Assembly: GCF_002917925.1 (NCBI RefSeq)
Contig: NZ_PPFE01000003.1
Coordinates: forward strand, 434,001 to 498,000
Origin: Roseovarius confluentis
GTDB taxonomy: Bacteria; Pseudomonadota; Alphaproteobacteria; Rhodobacterales; Rhodobacteraceae
DNA: 64,000 bases
Direction of reading: 5' to 3'
Shown piece by piece: positions 1-7,434 of this stretch (position 1 is the first letter of the stretch; every line of letters starts with the position of its first letter). The notes under the pieces were generated by a model. That model saw only the letters and a program-made list of their open reading frames with translations, made no database searches and was not told the DNA's origin. A program made the translations under genes and the position numbers.

Positions 1-888
1 GCCCTGCGCGGTCGCGAGATGACCGAAGGCCTGGGCGCGTTCCGCCGTTGCCTGGCTTTGCCAGCCAATCGCGGTCGCGCCTGGGCCGGTGGCGACGGAC
101 TCGCCACCGACAGCGGTTGTCGAGGGGCCGGTGGCCTGTGACGTGTCGCCGAAGGCGATGGAGTCGATGCCGCTCGCTGTGGCCATGTTGCCGATGGCGG
201 TGGCATTGTCAGTCTGTGCGTCGGCGGCCTCGCCAACCGCGAGGCTGCGGACGCCCTGCGCCGTTGCGAGATGCCCGAAGGCCTGGGCGCGTTCCGCCGT
301 TGCCTGGCTTTGCCAGCCAATCGCGGTCGCGCCTGGGCCGGTGGCGACGGACTCGCCACCGACAGCGGTTGTCGAGGGGCCGGTGGCCTGTGACGTGTCG
401 CCGAATGCAATCGAGTCGACGCCGTTCGCGGTGGCCTCGTTGCCGATGGCGGTGGCGTTGTCGGTCTGCGCGTCGGCGGCCTCGCCAATTGCGAGGCTGC
501 GGACACCCTGCGCCGTTGCGAGATGCCCGAAGGCCTGGGCGCGTTCCGCCGTTGCCTGGCTTTGCCAGCCAATCGCGGTCGCGCCTGGGCCGGTGGCGAC
601 GGTTTCGCCACCGACAGCGGTGGTCGAGGGGCCGGTGGCCTGTGACGTGTCGCCGAAGGCGATCGAGTCGACGCCGTTCGCGGTGGCCTCGTTGCCGATG
701 GCGGTGGCGTTGTCGGTCTGCGCGTCGGCATTCTCGCCAACCGCTAGGCTGCGGACACCCTGCGCGGTCGCAAGATGCCCGAAGGCCTGGGCGCGTTCCG
801 CCGTGGCCTGGCTTTGCCAGCCAATCGCGGTCGTGCCTGGGCCGGTGGCGACGGTCTCGCCGCCGACAGCGGTGGTCGAGGGGCCGGT
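1..888. repeat. 252-bp tandem repeat inside the adhesin head
   Basis: Near-identical 252-bp (84-codon) units start at 1, 253 and 505. A fourth begins at 757 and diverges near 888. Copies differ by only a few bases, which implies recent duplication or gene conversion. The repeat may continue beyond the left edge. Confidence 0.9.
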
Positions 889-1140
889 CGCTGCGGCTTC
901 GGACCCGATGGCGACACCGTCGGTCGACGTGGCATCGGTCACCGACTGGTCACCGATGGCGACCGAAAAGTCACCGTTCGAGGTGCTGTTCTCGCCGCAT
1001 TCGACGCTGTTGGTCCCGGCACCGGTGTTGCAGGGGGCAGTCCCGTCCGCCAAAGACGCGTGGCTGCCGGCGAGAACAAAAATGATTGCAGTGCCGCTGC
1101 GCAAAAGCGCACGACATGGCGGTTGTGTGATGGAAAACAT
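1..1140 (-). CDS. Trimeric autotransporter adhesin (YadA-like head), 5' part only
   Basis: An open minus-strand frame of 380 codons runs from ATG 1140 off the left edge, so the stalk and membrane anchor are not visible. The first 31 or so residues form a signal peptide ending in SHASLA before DGTAPC. The rest is a run of short repeats such as TAIGNEA, TAVGGE and SIAFGD, the left-handed beta-roll pattern of YadA/Hia-type heads. Such proteins are outer-membrane trimers that bind surfaces, hosts or other cells. A purine-rich AAGGTAAGG lies just before the ATG. Long plus-strand and other-frame readings over the same DNA are shadows of this repeat. The family assignment rests on the repeat pattern; the missing C-terminal anchor would settle it. 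Confidence 0.8.
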   Translation of the reverse strand, partial: MFSITQPPCRALLRSGTAIIFVLAGSHASLADGTAPCNTGAGTNSVECGENSTSNGDFSVAIGDQSVTDATSTDGVAIGSEAAATGPSTTAVGGETVATGPGTTAIGWQSQATAERAQAFGHLATAQGVRSLAVGENADAQTDNATAIGNEATANGVDSIAFGDTSQATGPSTTAVGGETVATGPGATAIGWQSQATAERAQAFGHLATAQGVRSLAIGEAADAQTDNATAIGNEATANGVDSIAFGDTSQATGPSTTAVGGESVATGPGATAIGWQSQATAERAQAFGHLATAQGVRSLAVGEAADAQTDNATAIGNMATASGIDSIAFGDTSQATGPSTTAVGGESVATGPGATAIGWQSQATAERAQAFGHLATAQG

Positions 1141-1278
1141 GAGAACCTTACCTTGGTCAAACTGATTACTGTTCCGCAATACGCACGGACACCTAATGTT
1201 ATATCGAAAATGAGCGTCAGAACAAATAATTCTTACGTTTTTACTCATTTCCGCGTGCGCCGAAGCATGTCCAAAAGT

Positions 1279-1299
1279 GTGTCACCGCCATCGTGACAC
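1279..1299. promoter_or_regulatory. Inverted repeat GTGTCAC-N7-GTGACAC upstream of tRNA-Arg
   Basis: A perfect 7-bp inverted repeat lies 31 bp before tRNA-Arg, outside the island. Its half-site GTGACAC is the same heptamer that occurs twice in each of the two repeats just inside the island ends. Role inferred: a possible outer arm site for the integrase, or alternatively a hairpin at the end of an upstream transcript. Confidence 0.45.
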
Positions 1300-1330
1300 G
1301 TCCGCACGATTGGGCTAGGAATGTCCCAGC

Positions 1331-1407
1331 GGCCCCGTGGCTCAACTGGATAGAGCAGCCCCCTCCTAAGGGGCAGGTTGCAGGTTCGAATCCTGCCGGG
1401 GTCGCCA
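1331..1407 (+). tRNA. tRNA-Arg (anticodon CCT)
   Basis: A 77-nt cloverleaf with encoded CCA. The acceptor arm GGCCCCG pairs with CGGGGTC (one G-T), the anticodon stem is GCCCC/GGGGC with loop CTCCTAA, and the T arm contains GGTTCGAATCC. Anticodon CCT reads AGG codons. The 3' end is the integration target of the island and stays intact because attL restores it. Confidence 0.97.
1391..1407. repeat. attL: 17-bp direct repeat at the tRNA-Arg 3' end
   Basis: TCCTGCCGGGGTCGCCA, the 3' end of tRNA-Arg, recurs exactly at 13608-13624. The two copies bracket a low-GC block that starts with an integrase gene, the usual signature of tRNA-targeted integration. Confidence 0.92.
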
Positions 1408-1465
1408 TAAATTCCTAAAAACCCCATTGAAACCAATGGAATAAGGTATTTTGTCGCCTCCAGGG

Positions 1466-1486
1466 CGTGACACAATGGGTGACACA
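1466..1486. repeat. Left copy of the 21-bp subterminal island repeat
   Basis: Two GTGACAC heptamers in direct orientation, separated by AATGG (12-bp period), beginning 59 bp inside attL. An identical 21-bp copy lies at 13520-13540 near attR. It overlaps the first base of the integrase start codon at 1486, so a protein bound here could also control integrase expression. Confidence 0.85.
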
Positions 1487-2916
1487 TGTCCGCAAAGTGG
1501 TTCAAATTCGGTGTTGTCGTGATAAAGATCAAGCACGTGGAGTGGCGTAAAGGGGTAGCGTACTATCGAAGGCGAGTTCCGCGTTCGGTGCAAAAGGCTT
1601 TTGGGAATAGCGGGTTGTTTTTCTCGTTGAAGACTAGTGACCCGAAGGAGGCGGCTCGTAGAGCACAAGCTGAGACCAATCGCCTAGACCGAGAGTGGTC
1701 TATTCTGAGGAGTAAGGATTACAAAGCCGCTGCAACACAGACCCAAGCGCTTGGAATACTGCGAAAGCATGATCTAAAGCCCGGTCAGTGGCACGAGTAC
1801 GATAGCTTGGGGCTCGAACCTGACAACTTTATGGGCGAGTTGCTAGCTCAATCTGCAGACGAGGAGAGACCTGCGGAAGGTATTATGAAGGAGAGGCTAC
1901 CTGCAGACCTTAGGCTAGCCGCAGACCTGTTCTATGCCGATCCACGGGAAGCCTTCCAGCTAATGGTTCCGACCTTCTCTGAGGTCGTTGAAAAGCATCT
2001 GTACTTCTTCCCAAAGCGAGCAGATGACCCTCAATTCCATAGGTCGGTCAGTAGGTTTCTGGACCTTAACGGCGATTTAGTTATCGATCAGTACCGGCGC
2101 GACCACGGCAATGGCTTCGTACGAGATATGTTACTAAGCGGGCTTAAGTCGGAGACAATGAGGCGCTACCTTAATCAAATCCGTCCCGTTTTTGAGACCG
2201 CAAGAGTTGAGCTGGAGATTTCTATGCCAAATCCCTTGGCAAGACTGAAAATACCTTTGGATAACGATGACCCAGACAATGATAGAGGCTCATTCACGGT
2301 CGAGCAGATCAGAGCAATTCAGAAACGCTGTCGAGAAATAAACGATCAACGCCGTTGGTGTATCGCCATCCTTAGTGATACTGGCGCTCGACTTTCAGAG
2401 ATTGCAGGGCTCAAAAAAGAGGATGTGAGGATCGAAGGCCAGTACCCTCATTTGAGTATAACAAGGAATGACGTTCGGGGTTTGAAGCCCGGTGGTTCCG
2501 AAAGGCTTATACCTCTTGTCGGCGAGGCACTCTGGGCTGCACAACAAGCCTTCAAGGACAATTCGACAGCTTACTTATTTCCTGACTTCGTTAAAGGTGG
2601 GAAAATTAACAGCAATTCTCTTTCCGGCACACTAAACAAGTGGCTCGTAGAGCAAGGTCTTAGAAAGGAAAACCAACCGCTGCATAGCTTGCGCCATGCA
2701 ATACGAGACCGCCTGAGGAACTCTGGTTGCCCACCCGACGCCGCTGACAGGATCGGAGGATGGAAGCGTCAAGGAGTTGGTGAAGGTTACGGGCAAGGTC
2801 ACAGCATCTACGTGTTGCACTCTTACATGCTCAAGATGCTGGAGGTTGAAAAGCAAAGCGAACAGGGCACTTGGACAAATCTAAAGGCTGAATACGTCCT
2901 AGGCCCTAGGTCTTGA
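1486..2916 (+). CDS. Tyrosine recombinase/integrase (DUF6538-type N-terminus)
   Basis: A 476-residue site-specific integrase of the island. Residues around 14-35 (IKHVEWRKGVAYYRRRVPRS) match the DUF6538 arm-binding N-terminus common in alphaproteobacterial integrases. The C-terminal catalytic domain shows R302 (TGARLSEI), H400-S-L-R403, W426 and a probable nucleophile Y435 in GEGYG. It lies directly beside attL and reads into the island. An alternative GTG start at 1519 would still keep the DUF6538 motif. The 21-bp repeat overlaps the annotated start, which suggests autoregulation. Confidence 0.93.
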   Translation: MSAKWFKFGVVVIKIKHVEWRKGVAYYRRRVPRSVQKAFGNSGLFFSLKTSDPKEAARRAQAETNRLDREWSILRSKDYKAAATQTQALGILRKHDLKPGQWHEYDSLGLEPDNFMGELLAQSADEERPAEGIMKERLPADLRLAADLFYADPREAFQLMVPTFSEVVEKHLYFFPKRADDPQFHRSVSRFLDLNGDLVIDQYRRDHGNGFVRDMLLSGLKSETMRRYLNQIRPVFETARVELEISMPNPLARLKIPLDNDDPDNDRGSFTVEQIRAIQKRCREINDQRRWCIAILSDTGARLSEIAGLKKEDVRIEGQYPHLSITRNDVRGLKPGGSERLIPLVGEALWAAQQAFKDNSTAYLFPDFVKGGKINSNSLSGTLNKWLVEQGLRKENQPLHSLRHAIRDRLRNSGCPPDAADRIGGWKRQGVGEGYGQGHSIYVLHSYMLKMLEVEKQSEQGTWTNLKAEYVLGPRS

Positions 2917-2978
2917 TTTAGAACAACTTAAACCGACCGAGACAGTACGAAATCAAACGGAAGGAAACGGAGGCCGAC

Positions 2979-4316
2979 ATGCTGATCGAGACCCCGGACA
3001 AAGAGGTCTTGAACCAAGCGAGGATGGCAGAATTCAATCGTGTCGCGACGAGTGCTCAGGGTAAAAACTGGGTAGAGCACCTCACGAAGCAGACTTTGGC
3101 CCGTGAGGCAGTTCACCACCCGCGTAAACGAGCCAGAAAACAGAAAGACGCAGCCGCTTTTCGGGGAGCCATTGAAGCCTTCGCAGCTGACCTACTGCTG
3201 CACTATGACAACTCAGACGCAGATGGGTTTATGTACAGGCTTCTCGACCGACAGGAGCTGGCCGCAACCCATGTCAGCGCCACCAACTTTGAACAGCTAG
3301 TCAAACTCTGGTGCGAACTAGGCTGGCTGGAGAAAACCGTCCACATTCATGCCAGGCAAGACTGGGACGGGCAGCCAACCGAAGAGGGATATTTTCGTGC
3401 ACGGCGCTATCGGGCGACCACAGTGTTCATTGACTTCGCCCAAAGTTGCCAGCTGACGCCCAGCGCTGTACCCGACCACTTCAAGATAGACATCTCGGCC
3501 TCTGACCTGGTTCAGGTGCGGCAGACAAATAAGAGGCGAAAGAACTTCGGCGGCTCTGGTAAAAAGACCCGCGTCAGAGGGAGAAAGCTTCAAGAGCAAG
3601 TCGCCATTATAGAGTGCTTGAACCAAGCAATGCAGGATCACTCGTACAGCTTAAGCGAGCGCCCAGTGATGCGTCGGCTCTTCAATTGCGCTGACAGAGA
3701 CTGCTTTGACTTCAACCTGGGTGGGCGGTTCTACTGCCAGTCTGCGGACAACTGGATGAACAAATCTCCTCAGGAGAGGACGGAAATCACCATCGATGGC
3801 GAGCCGACAGTCGAGATCGACGTGAGTGCCAGCCAGTTGTTCATCCTCTACGCCCTTCATGGAAAGACCCTGGATTATTCTGATGATCCATACCGTGTCG
3901 GTGGATATGCAAGAGAGATCGTAAAACAGGTCATTGTGACCATGATTGGCGCGGGCAAACCACCCGTAAGGTGGCCCAAAAAGTTCAACACCGACTACAA
4001 GGCTGAACATGGACGTATGCCGAATGATGACTTTAAGCTAAGCGCTGTCGTTGATGCCGTGCTGAAGAAACATCCTATCCTGAACGAGCTCCAGACCGAC
4101 AGTCTCGATTGGGCCAACCTCCAATTCGAGGAGGCGGAGTGCTTCCTTTCAGCCATGCTGAAGCTGCATGAAAACCACGGCGTTCCCTCTTTGCCGGTAC
4201 ACGACAGCCTCATTGTTCGTCGCAGTGACGTCGCGATTGCAACGGACCTGTTGGCACGGGCATATCAGGAAAGGTTGGGCGCTAAGCCCCGTTTAGTGGT
4301 TGCTGGCGTTCGATAA
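2979..4316 (+). CDS. Putative PolA/T7-RNAP-fold polymerase
   Basis: A 445-residue protein without an obvious name. Its C-terminal half has the three signatures of the family A DNA polymerase / single-subunit RNA polymerase fold. Motif A is VEIDVSASQ with D281. Motif B is AREIVKQVIVTMIGAG with R312 and K316 in RxxxK spacing. Motif C is LPVHDSLIV with H408 and D409, preceded by a helix (HENHGVPSL) that resembles the T7 RNAP segment before its HDS motif. The N-terminal 250 residues are basic in places (50-57, 185-203) and unassigned, and no exonuclease motifs are seen. GGAGG lies 7 nt before the ATG. It may replicate or transcribe the element. Motif order and spacing are observed; activity is inferred. 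Confidence 0.6.
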   Translation: MLIETPDKEVLNQARMAEFNRVATSAQGKNWVEHLTKQTLAREAVHHPRKRARKQKDAAAFRGAIEAFAADLLLHYDNSDADGFMYRLLDRQELAATHVSATNFEQLVKLWCELGWLEKTVHIHARQDWDGQPTEEGYFRARRYRATTVFIDFAQSCQLTPSAVPDHFKIDISASDLVQVRQTNKRRKNFGGSGKKTRVRGRKLQEQVAIIECLNQAMQDHSYSLSERPVMRRLFNCADRDCFDFNLGGRFYCQSADNWMNKSPQERTEITIDGEPTVEIDVSASQLFILYALHGKTLDYSDDPYRVGGYAREIVKQVIVTMIGAGKPPVRWPKKFNTDYKAEHGRMPNDDFKLSAVVDAVLKKHPILNELQTDSLDWANLQFEEAECFLSAMLKLHENHGVPSLPVHDSLIVRRSDVAIATDLLARAYQERLGAKPRLVVAGVR

Positions 4317-4591
4317 GTTCGTGCAGTTTCCCGCCAGCTGACCTTGAGTGCAGCGAATGACTTTTGAGAGCCCTCTTTGCCAGATGCTGCATGATCCACG
4401 GATGTCTGCTATCGCACGCCTGCCAAAAACCGTCAAAAACCGATCAGCTTTTGAACGGGGTTTATGGCAGCGGAAATTTGTGAGAGATGGGTCTGTTCCC
4501 AAACGAGTGTTTGTGGAGCAATATTAAGTTTCAGCTTCTATAGCTTGGTGCGATGGTGCTGAATAGGTCAACTCTAGGATTTTTTGTTACC

Positions 4592-4924
4592 ATGACGAAA
4601 CAAACTTACGTGAAAGAGGCACGTAAACCTTTGTGGCAAAAGCTCTGGCGCATTGCTAACACTGACTTGCCACCATGGCTTATTAAACTGGTCGAGTGGG
4701 CACTTATCTGTGCATCATTCTTTCTCGCTGTCTCAGCAGTATTTGGAAATCTAACCCATCCAGGCTTCGTTTACCTATCTGTCCTAATAGCCGCTCTATC
4801 GATTATTGTCGGACTTGCGGAAGCCCCAGGGCTTAAAAAGCTACCGTCTCTGGGAACGGTTATGATCGTGTTTCTCATCACGCTCTTCGTTGTTGTTCTT
4901 CAATTTTTTGGGCTTAAGGGTTGA
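4592..4924 (+). CDS. Small membrane protein, three predicted helices
   Basis: About 110 residues from ATG 4592; an in-frame ATG at 4553 would add 13 residues. A basic N-terminus (KEARKPLWQKLWR) precedes three hydrophobic stretches, LIKLVEWALICASFFLAVSA, YLSVLIAALSIIVGLA and VMIVFLITLFVVVLQFF. No family recognised. It stands alone between the polymerase-like gene and a non-coding stretch. It could be a membrane accessory or effector of the island, but nothing in the sequence shows that. Confidence 0.55.
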   Translation: MTKQTYVKEARKPLWQKLWRIANTDLPPWLIKLVEWALICASFFLAVSAVFGNLTHPGFVYLSVLIAALSIIVGLAEAPGLKKLPSLGTVMIVFLITLFVVVLQFFGLKG

Positions 4925-5734
4925 CCCAATGCCGCGCCGTTTCGGCGATGCACTAGCCTCTAAGTTGACGATATAAGACTTCCCAAAAGGACCGTTTGTT
5001 GAACGGTCCCCTGAAGCGGGCCTTGGAGCGCATTGAGACAACGCCCGCTCCGTCCCGCGACTCGGTCACTCGACAAACGTACAGCGAAGGTCCGCTGTCA
5101 CGAACCCCTCCATCTCGCGCCACGTCCGTTTTGGGCTGTCTACTGTCGTCTGATATTTTCGATTACGTTACTAGCCTCATATTCTAAAGCCATGCTTTCA
5201 AATGGGCACCTTGTTACAGGCGGAGAATATCAGGGGCTGGGTGCGTGCTTTGTAGTAGTCTTAGACACCGTACAGCATTTGAGCTGATTTAAGGCTGCAT
5301 GGGTTTACTATTGCATGACGTGGTTGATGAAGATGACTATTACGTCACCTTGGCGTGCTCCTCAGAGCCTAAGAGTACCTAAGAGAATACATAAGCATTA
5401 CTATGAAGCGTAAGCCTGCGGTAGCGACAGTGACCCGCTCTCGGTTGAGCGTTGATATCAAGAAATCCGGAACTCTGACTTGAAGTAATAATAACAACAA
5501 TAAAGCCCCCGGCATTTTTGAAGTCGTTTTCTCAGACCCCCCACCCCTTATGAACTCACGAAAATCCGCAATGAGCCTAGCTATGCCCAGCGCCTTAAGG
5601 CCCTGCCAGTAGACCTTGCCCGTGTGGCAGCGTCAGGCTGTGTGGGAACTGTCTGTTAATGGAGTGGTTTTTGAGTTTTGGCAGACACCCTGCCGCCACT
5701 CCTAAGAACTCATTGGCAGATAAAGGAGGGCAAA
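4925..5734. other. 810-bp stretch without a convincing gene
   Basis: Only short frames with atypical composition are present. One frame ending near 5659 reads YELTKIRNEPSYAQRLKALP in part and could be a decayed coding remnant, but it has no start and no recognisable family. AT-rich and C-rich patches near 5480-5550 may be regulatory or recombination sites for the serine recombinase that follows. Confidence 0.5.
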
Positions 5735-6286
5735 ATGCTCATCGGATATGCACGGACATCGACCCTGGAACAGGAAGCAGGCTTAGAGGCTCAGAGAGAG
5801 TCACTCAGCGCCATTGGCTGCGAAAAGGTGTGGGAGGAGCAAACCAGCTCAGTGGGAGTCAGAGAGGCTTTGAAGGCCGCTATGGACTTCTCCCGTTCAG
5901 GCGATGCTTTGGTGGTCACAAAGCTGGATCGTTTGGCAAGGTCTGTGAGGCACCTGGGAGAGCTCGTTGAGGAGCTGGAGAGCAAAGATGTCGGGCTTCG
6001 CATCCTCGATCTGGGCCTCGATACATCGACAGCGACGGGAAAGCTAATGCTCAATGTTCTCGGTTCTGTTGCTCAGTTTGAAAGAGAGATGATGCTGGAG
6101 AGACAGCGTGAAGGGATCGTGAAAGCAAAGGCGCTGGGCAAATACAAGGGCAGGGCTCCTAAGGCCCGTAAGAGGGCCTCAGAGATGCAAGAGTTGTTAG
6201 CCCAGGGTGTGAGCAAGCGGGACATAGCGAAGCGACTTGGGCTCTCTGAGCGCTCTGTATATCGGGTCTTAGGGCAAAGTTGTTGA
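5735..6286 (+). CDS. Serine recombinase (resolvase/invertase family)
   Basis: 183 residues from ATG 5735, chosen because AAAGGAGGG sits just upstream; the frame opens earlier at 5678. The N-terminal catalytic domain starts IGYARTST, with nucleophile S9 and R7. It continues with KLDRLARSVRHL, the E-helix region VLGSVAQFEREMM, and ends in a helix-turn-helix (SKRDIAKRLGLSERSVYRVL). The length is that of Tn3 resolvases and Hin/Gin invertases. Unlike the tyrosine integrase it is internal, so it may resolve or invert part of the island or be a relic of a nested element. No crossover repeats could be identified by eye. Confidence 0.93.
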   Translation: MLIGYARTSTLEQEAGLEAQRESLSAIGCEKVWEEQTSSVGVREALKAAMDFSRSGDALVVTKLDRLARSVRHLGELVEELESKDVGLRILDLGLDTSTATGKLMLNVLGSVAQFEREMMLERQREGIVKAKALGKYKGRAPKARKRASEMQELLAQGVSKRDIAKRLGLSERSVYRVLGQSC

Positions 6287-6306
6287 ACTGGATTTGTCTT
6301 TTAGTT

Positions 6307-6329
6307 TGGCCGCTAGGCTTCGGCGGCCA
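6307..6329 (+). terminator. Hairpin after the serine recombinase
   Basis: TGGCCGC (6307-6313) pairs with GCGGCCA (6323-6329) around a 9-nt loop, 20 nt after the stop. There is no T-run after it, so it is only a weak terminator candidate. Confidence 0.3.
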
Positions 6330-6551
6330 GACTGCCTTCGGCCCAAGGCGGACATAAAAGTAGTTTACTGATGCCACGCTGCAGCTTCACTAGAGCAAAC
6401 CTTGCGTCACCCTGAGTCATAAGGGGGCTTGTTGCCTTCTGTGCGGCGCTCCTTGGAGGTTAATGTGCGAAAATTTCCTAAAGCAGTTCATGATCGCTAT
6501 GAAACCTGCTAGGCGTAGACGGTTCCAAATTTACAAACGCGACTCGACCAA

Positions 6552-7289
6552 ATGTTAACCGCATTAATAAAGGGTGTTCGAAGCAGACCGATCCCTGGCA
6601 CCGTTGGGCAATGCCCGTTTTGCAACTCTGAAATGATCCCAAGATGCGGCGAGATTAGGCTTCACCATTGGGCGCACAAAAGCAAAGTGGACTGCGATCC
6701 TTGGTGGGAGCCGGAAACAGATTGGCATCGGGACTGGAAAAACGAGTTTCCACTAAGTTGGCAAGAAAGGGTGTTTGAGGATCATGACACCGGTGAGAGA
6801 CATATAGCTGACGTGCACACGCTGGCCGGCCTTACTCTGGAGGTCCAACATTCCCATCTCGATCCCAAAGAACGTCGAGCCCGGGAAGCCTTCTACAATA
6901 ATATGCTTTGGGTGGTTGATGGCTCTAGATTGAAGGGTAACCGTAACAAAATCTTGGGGTGGCGTGACGCGCTTACCGAGATTTCTCACGGTGGTCAGCA
7001 GACAAACCTGTTTTTGACATGTGAGGCCAACGAGCTTTTTCCCAGCGATTGGTTGGAAAGCAGCGCTCCAATCTGTTTCGACTATATGGGCCCAAATGCT
7101 GAAACTTCGTCTGCACCCACTCAACTCTTCCTTTTGTATCCTGGCTCGGTGCGAGGTAGCCGCTTGGTTGAACCCCTGACGCGCAATGGACTGTTGAGGG
7201 CTATCTATTCGGAACGTGTAGATATGTCCGCAGTTCGCGGTGTCCTCCAAAACGTTTCACGACTGAGGTTATCCAAAAGGCGGTGCTGA
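6552..7289 (+). CDS. CoiA-like zinc-finger nuclease
   Basis: 245 residues resembling the competence CoiA family. A treble-clef-like finger (C21, C24, HHWAH at 38-42, C48) is followed by a nuclease core in which ERHIADVHT gives D87 and LTLEVQHSHLD gives E97-V-Q99, the D...ExQ arrangement of a PD-(D/E)xK-type fold. R109-R111 and Y115 follow as in CoiA. In naturally competent bacteria CoiA acts in DNA uptake and recombination, but copies outside competence loci are common on mobile elements. Here it stands alone with 265 bp of non-coding DNA upstream and converges on the STAND gene. A role in defence or DNA processing is inferred. Confidence 0.7.
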   Translation: MLTALIKGVRSRPIPGTVGQCPFCNSEMIPRCGEIRLHHWAHKSKVDCDPWWEPETDWHRDWKNEFPLSWQERVFEDHDTGERHIADVHTLAGLTLEVQHSHLDPKERRAREAFYNNMLWVVDGSRLKGNRNKILGWRDALTEISHGGQQTNLFLTCEANELFPSDWLESSAPICFDYMGPNAETSSAPTQLFLLYPGSVRGSRLVEPLTRNGLLRAIYSERVDMSAVRGVLQNVSRLRLSKRRC

Positions 7290-7434
7290 AGACTTCAAAC
7301 AGAAACGGACTGCTTCGCTGACGGCCCGGAGTCGACCTCTGGGACCATATTTGATGCTGATCTGCGGCTGCAAAGTACTCAAACTGGTAAAGCCACATAT
7401 AAGGAGCGAACCGCTGTACGTATGCCGGTCACGA

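Noticed and set aside
48..1165. Long plus-strand frames over the left repeat region
   Set aside because: They are arginine-rich or alternate-frame readings of the repeat. The minus frame has a signal peptide and adhesin-like repeats.
2979..4316. Reverse transcriptase or diversity-generating element
   Set aside because: There is no YxDD box and no template or variable repeat pair. The HDS motif and RxxxK helix fit the PolA/T7-RNAP fold better.
5550..5659. Short frame reading YELTKIRNEPSYAQRLKALP
   Set aside because: It has no start codon and no family I can name; at most a decayed remnant.
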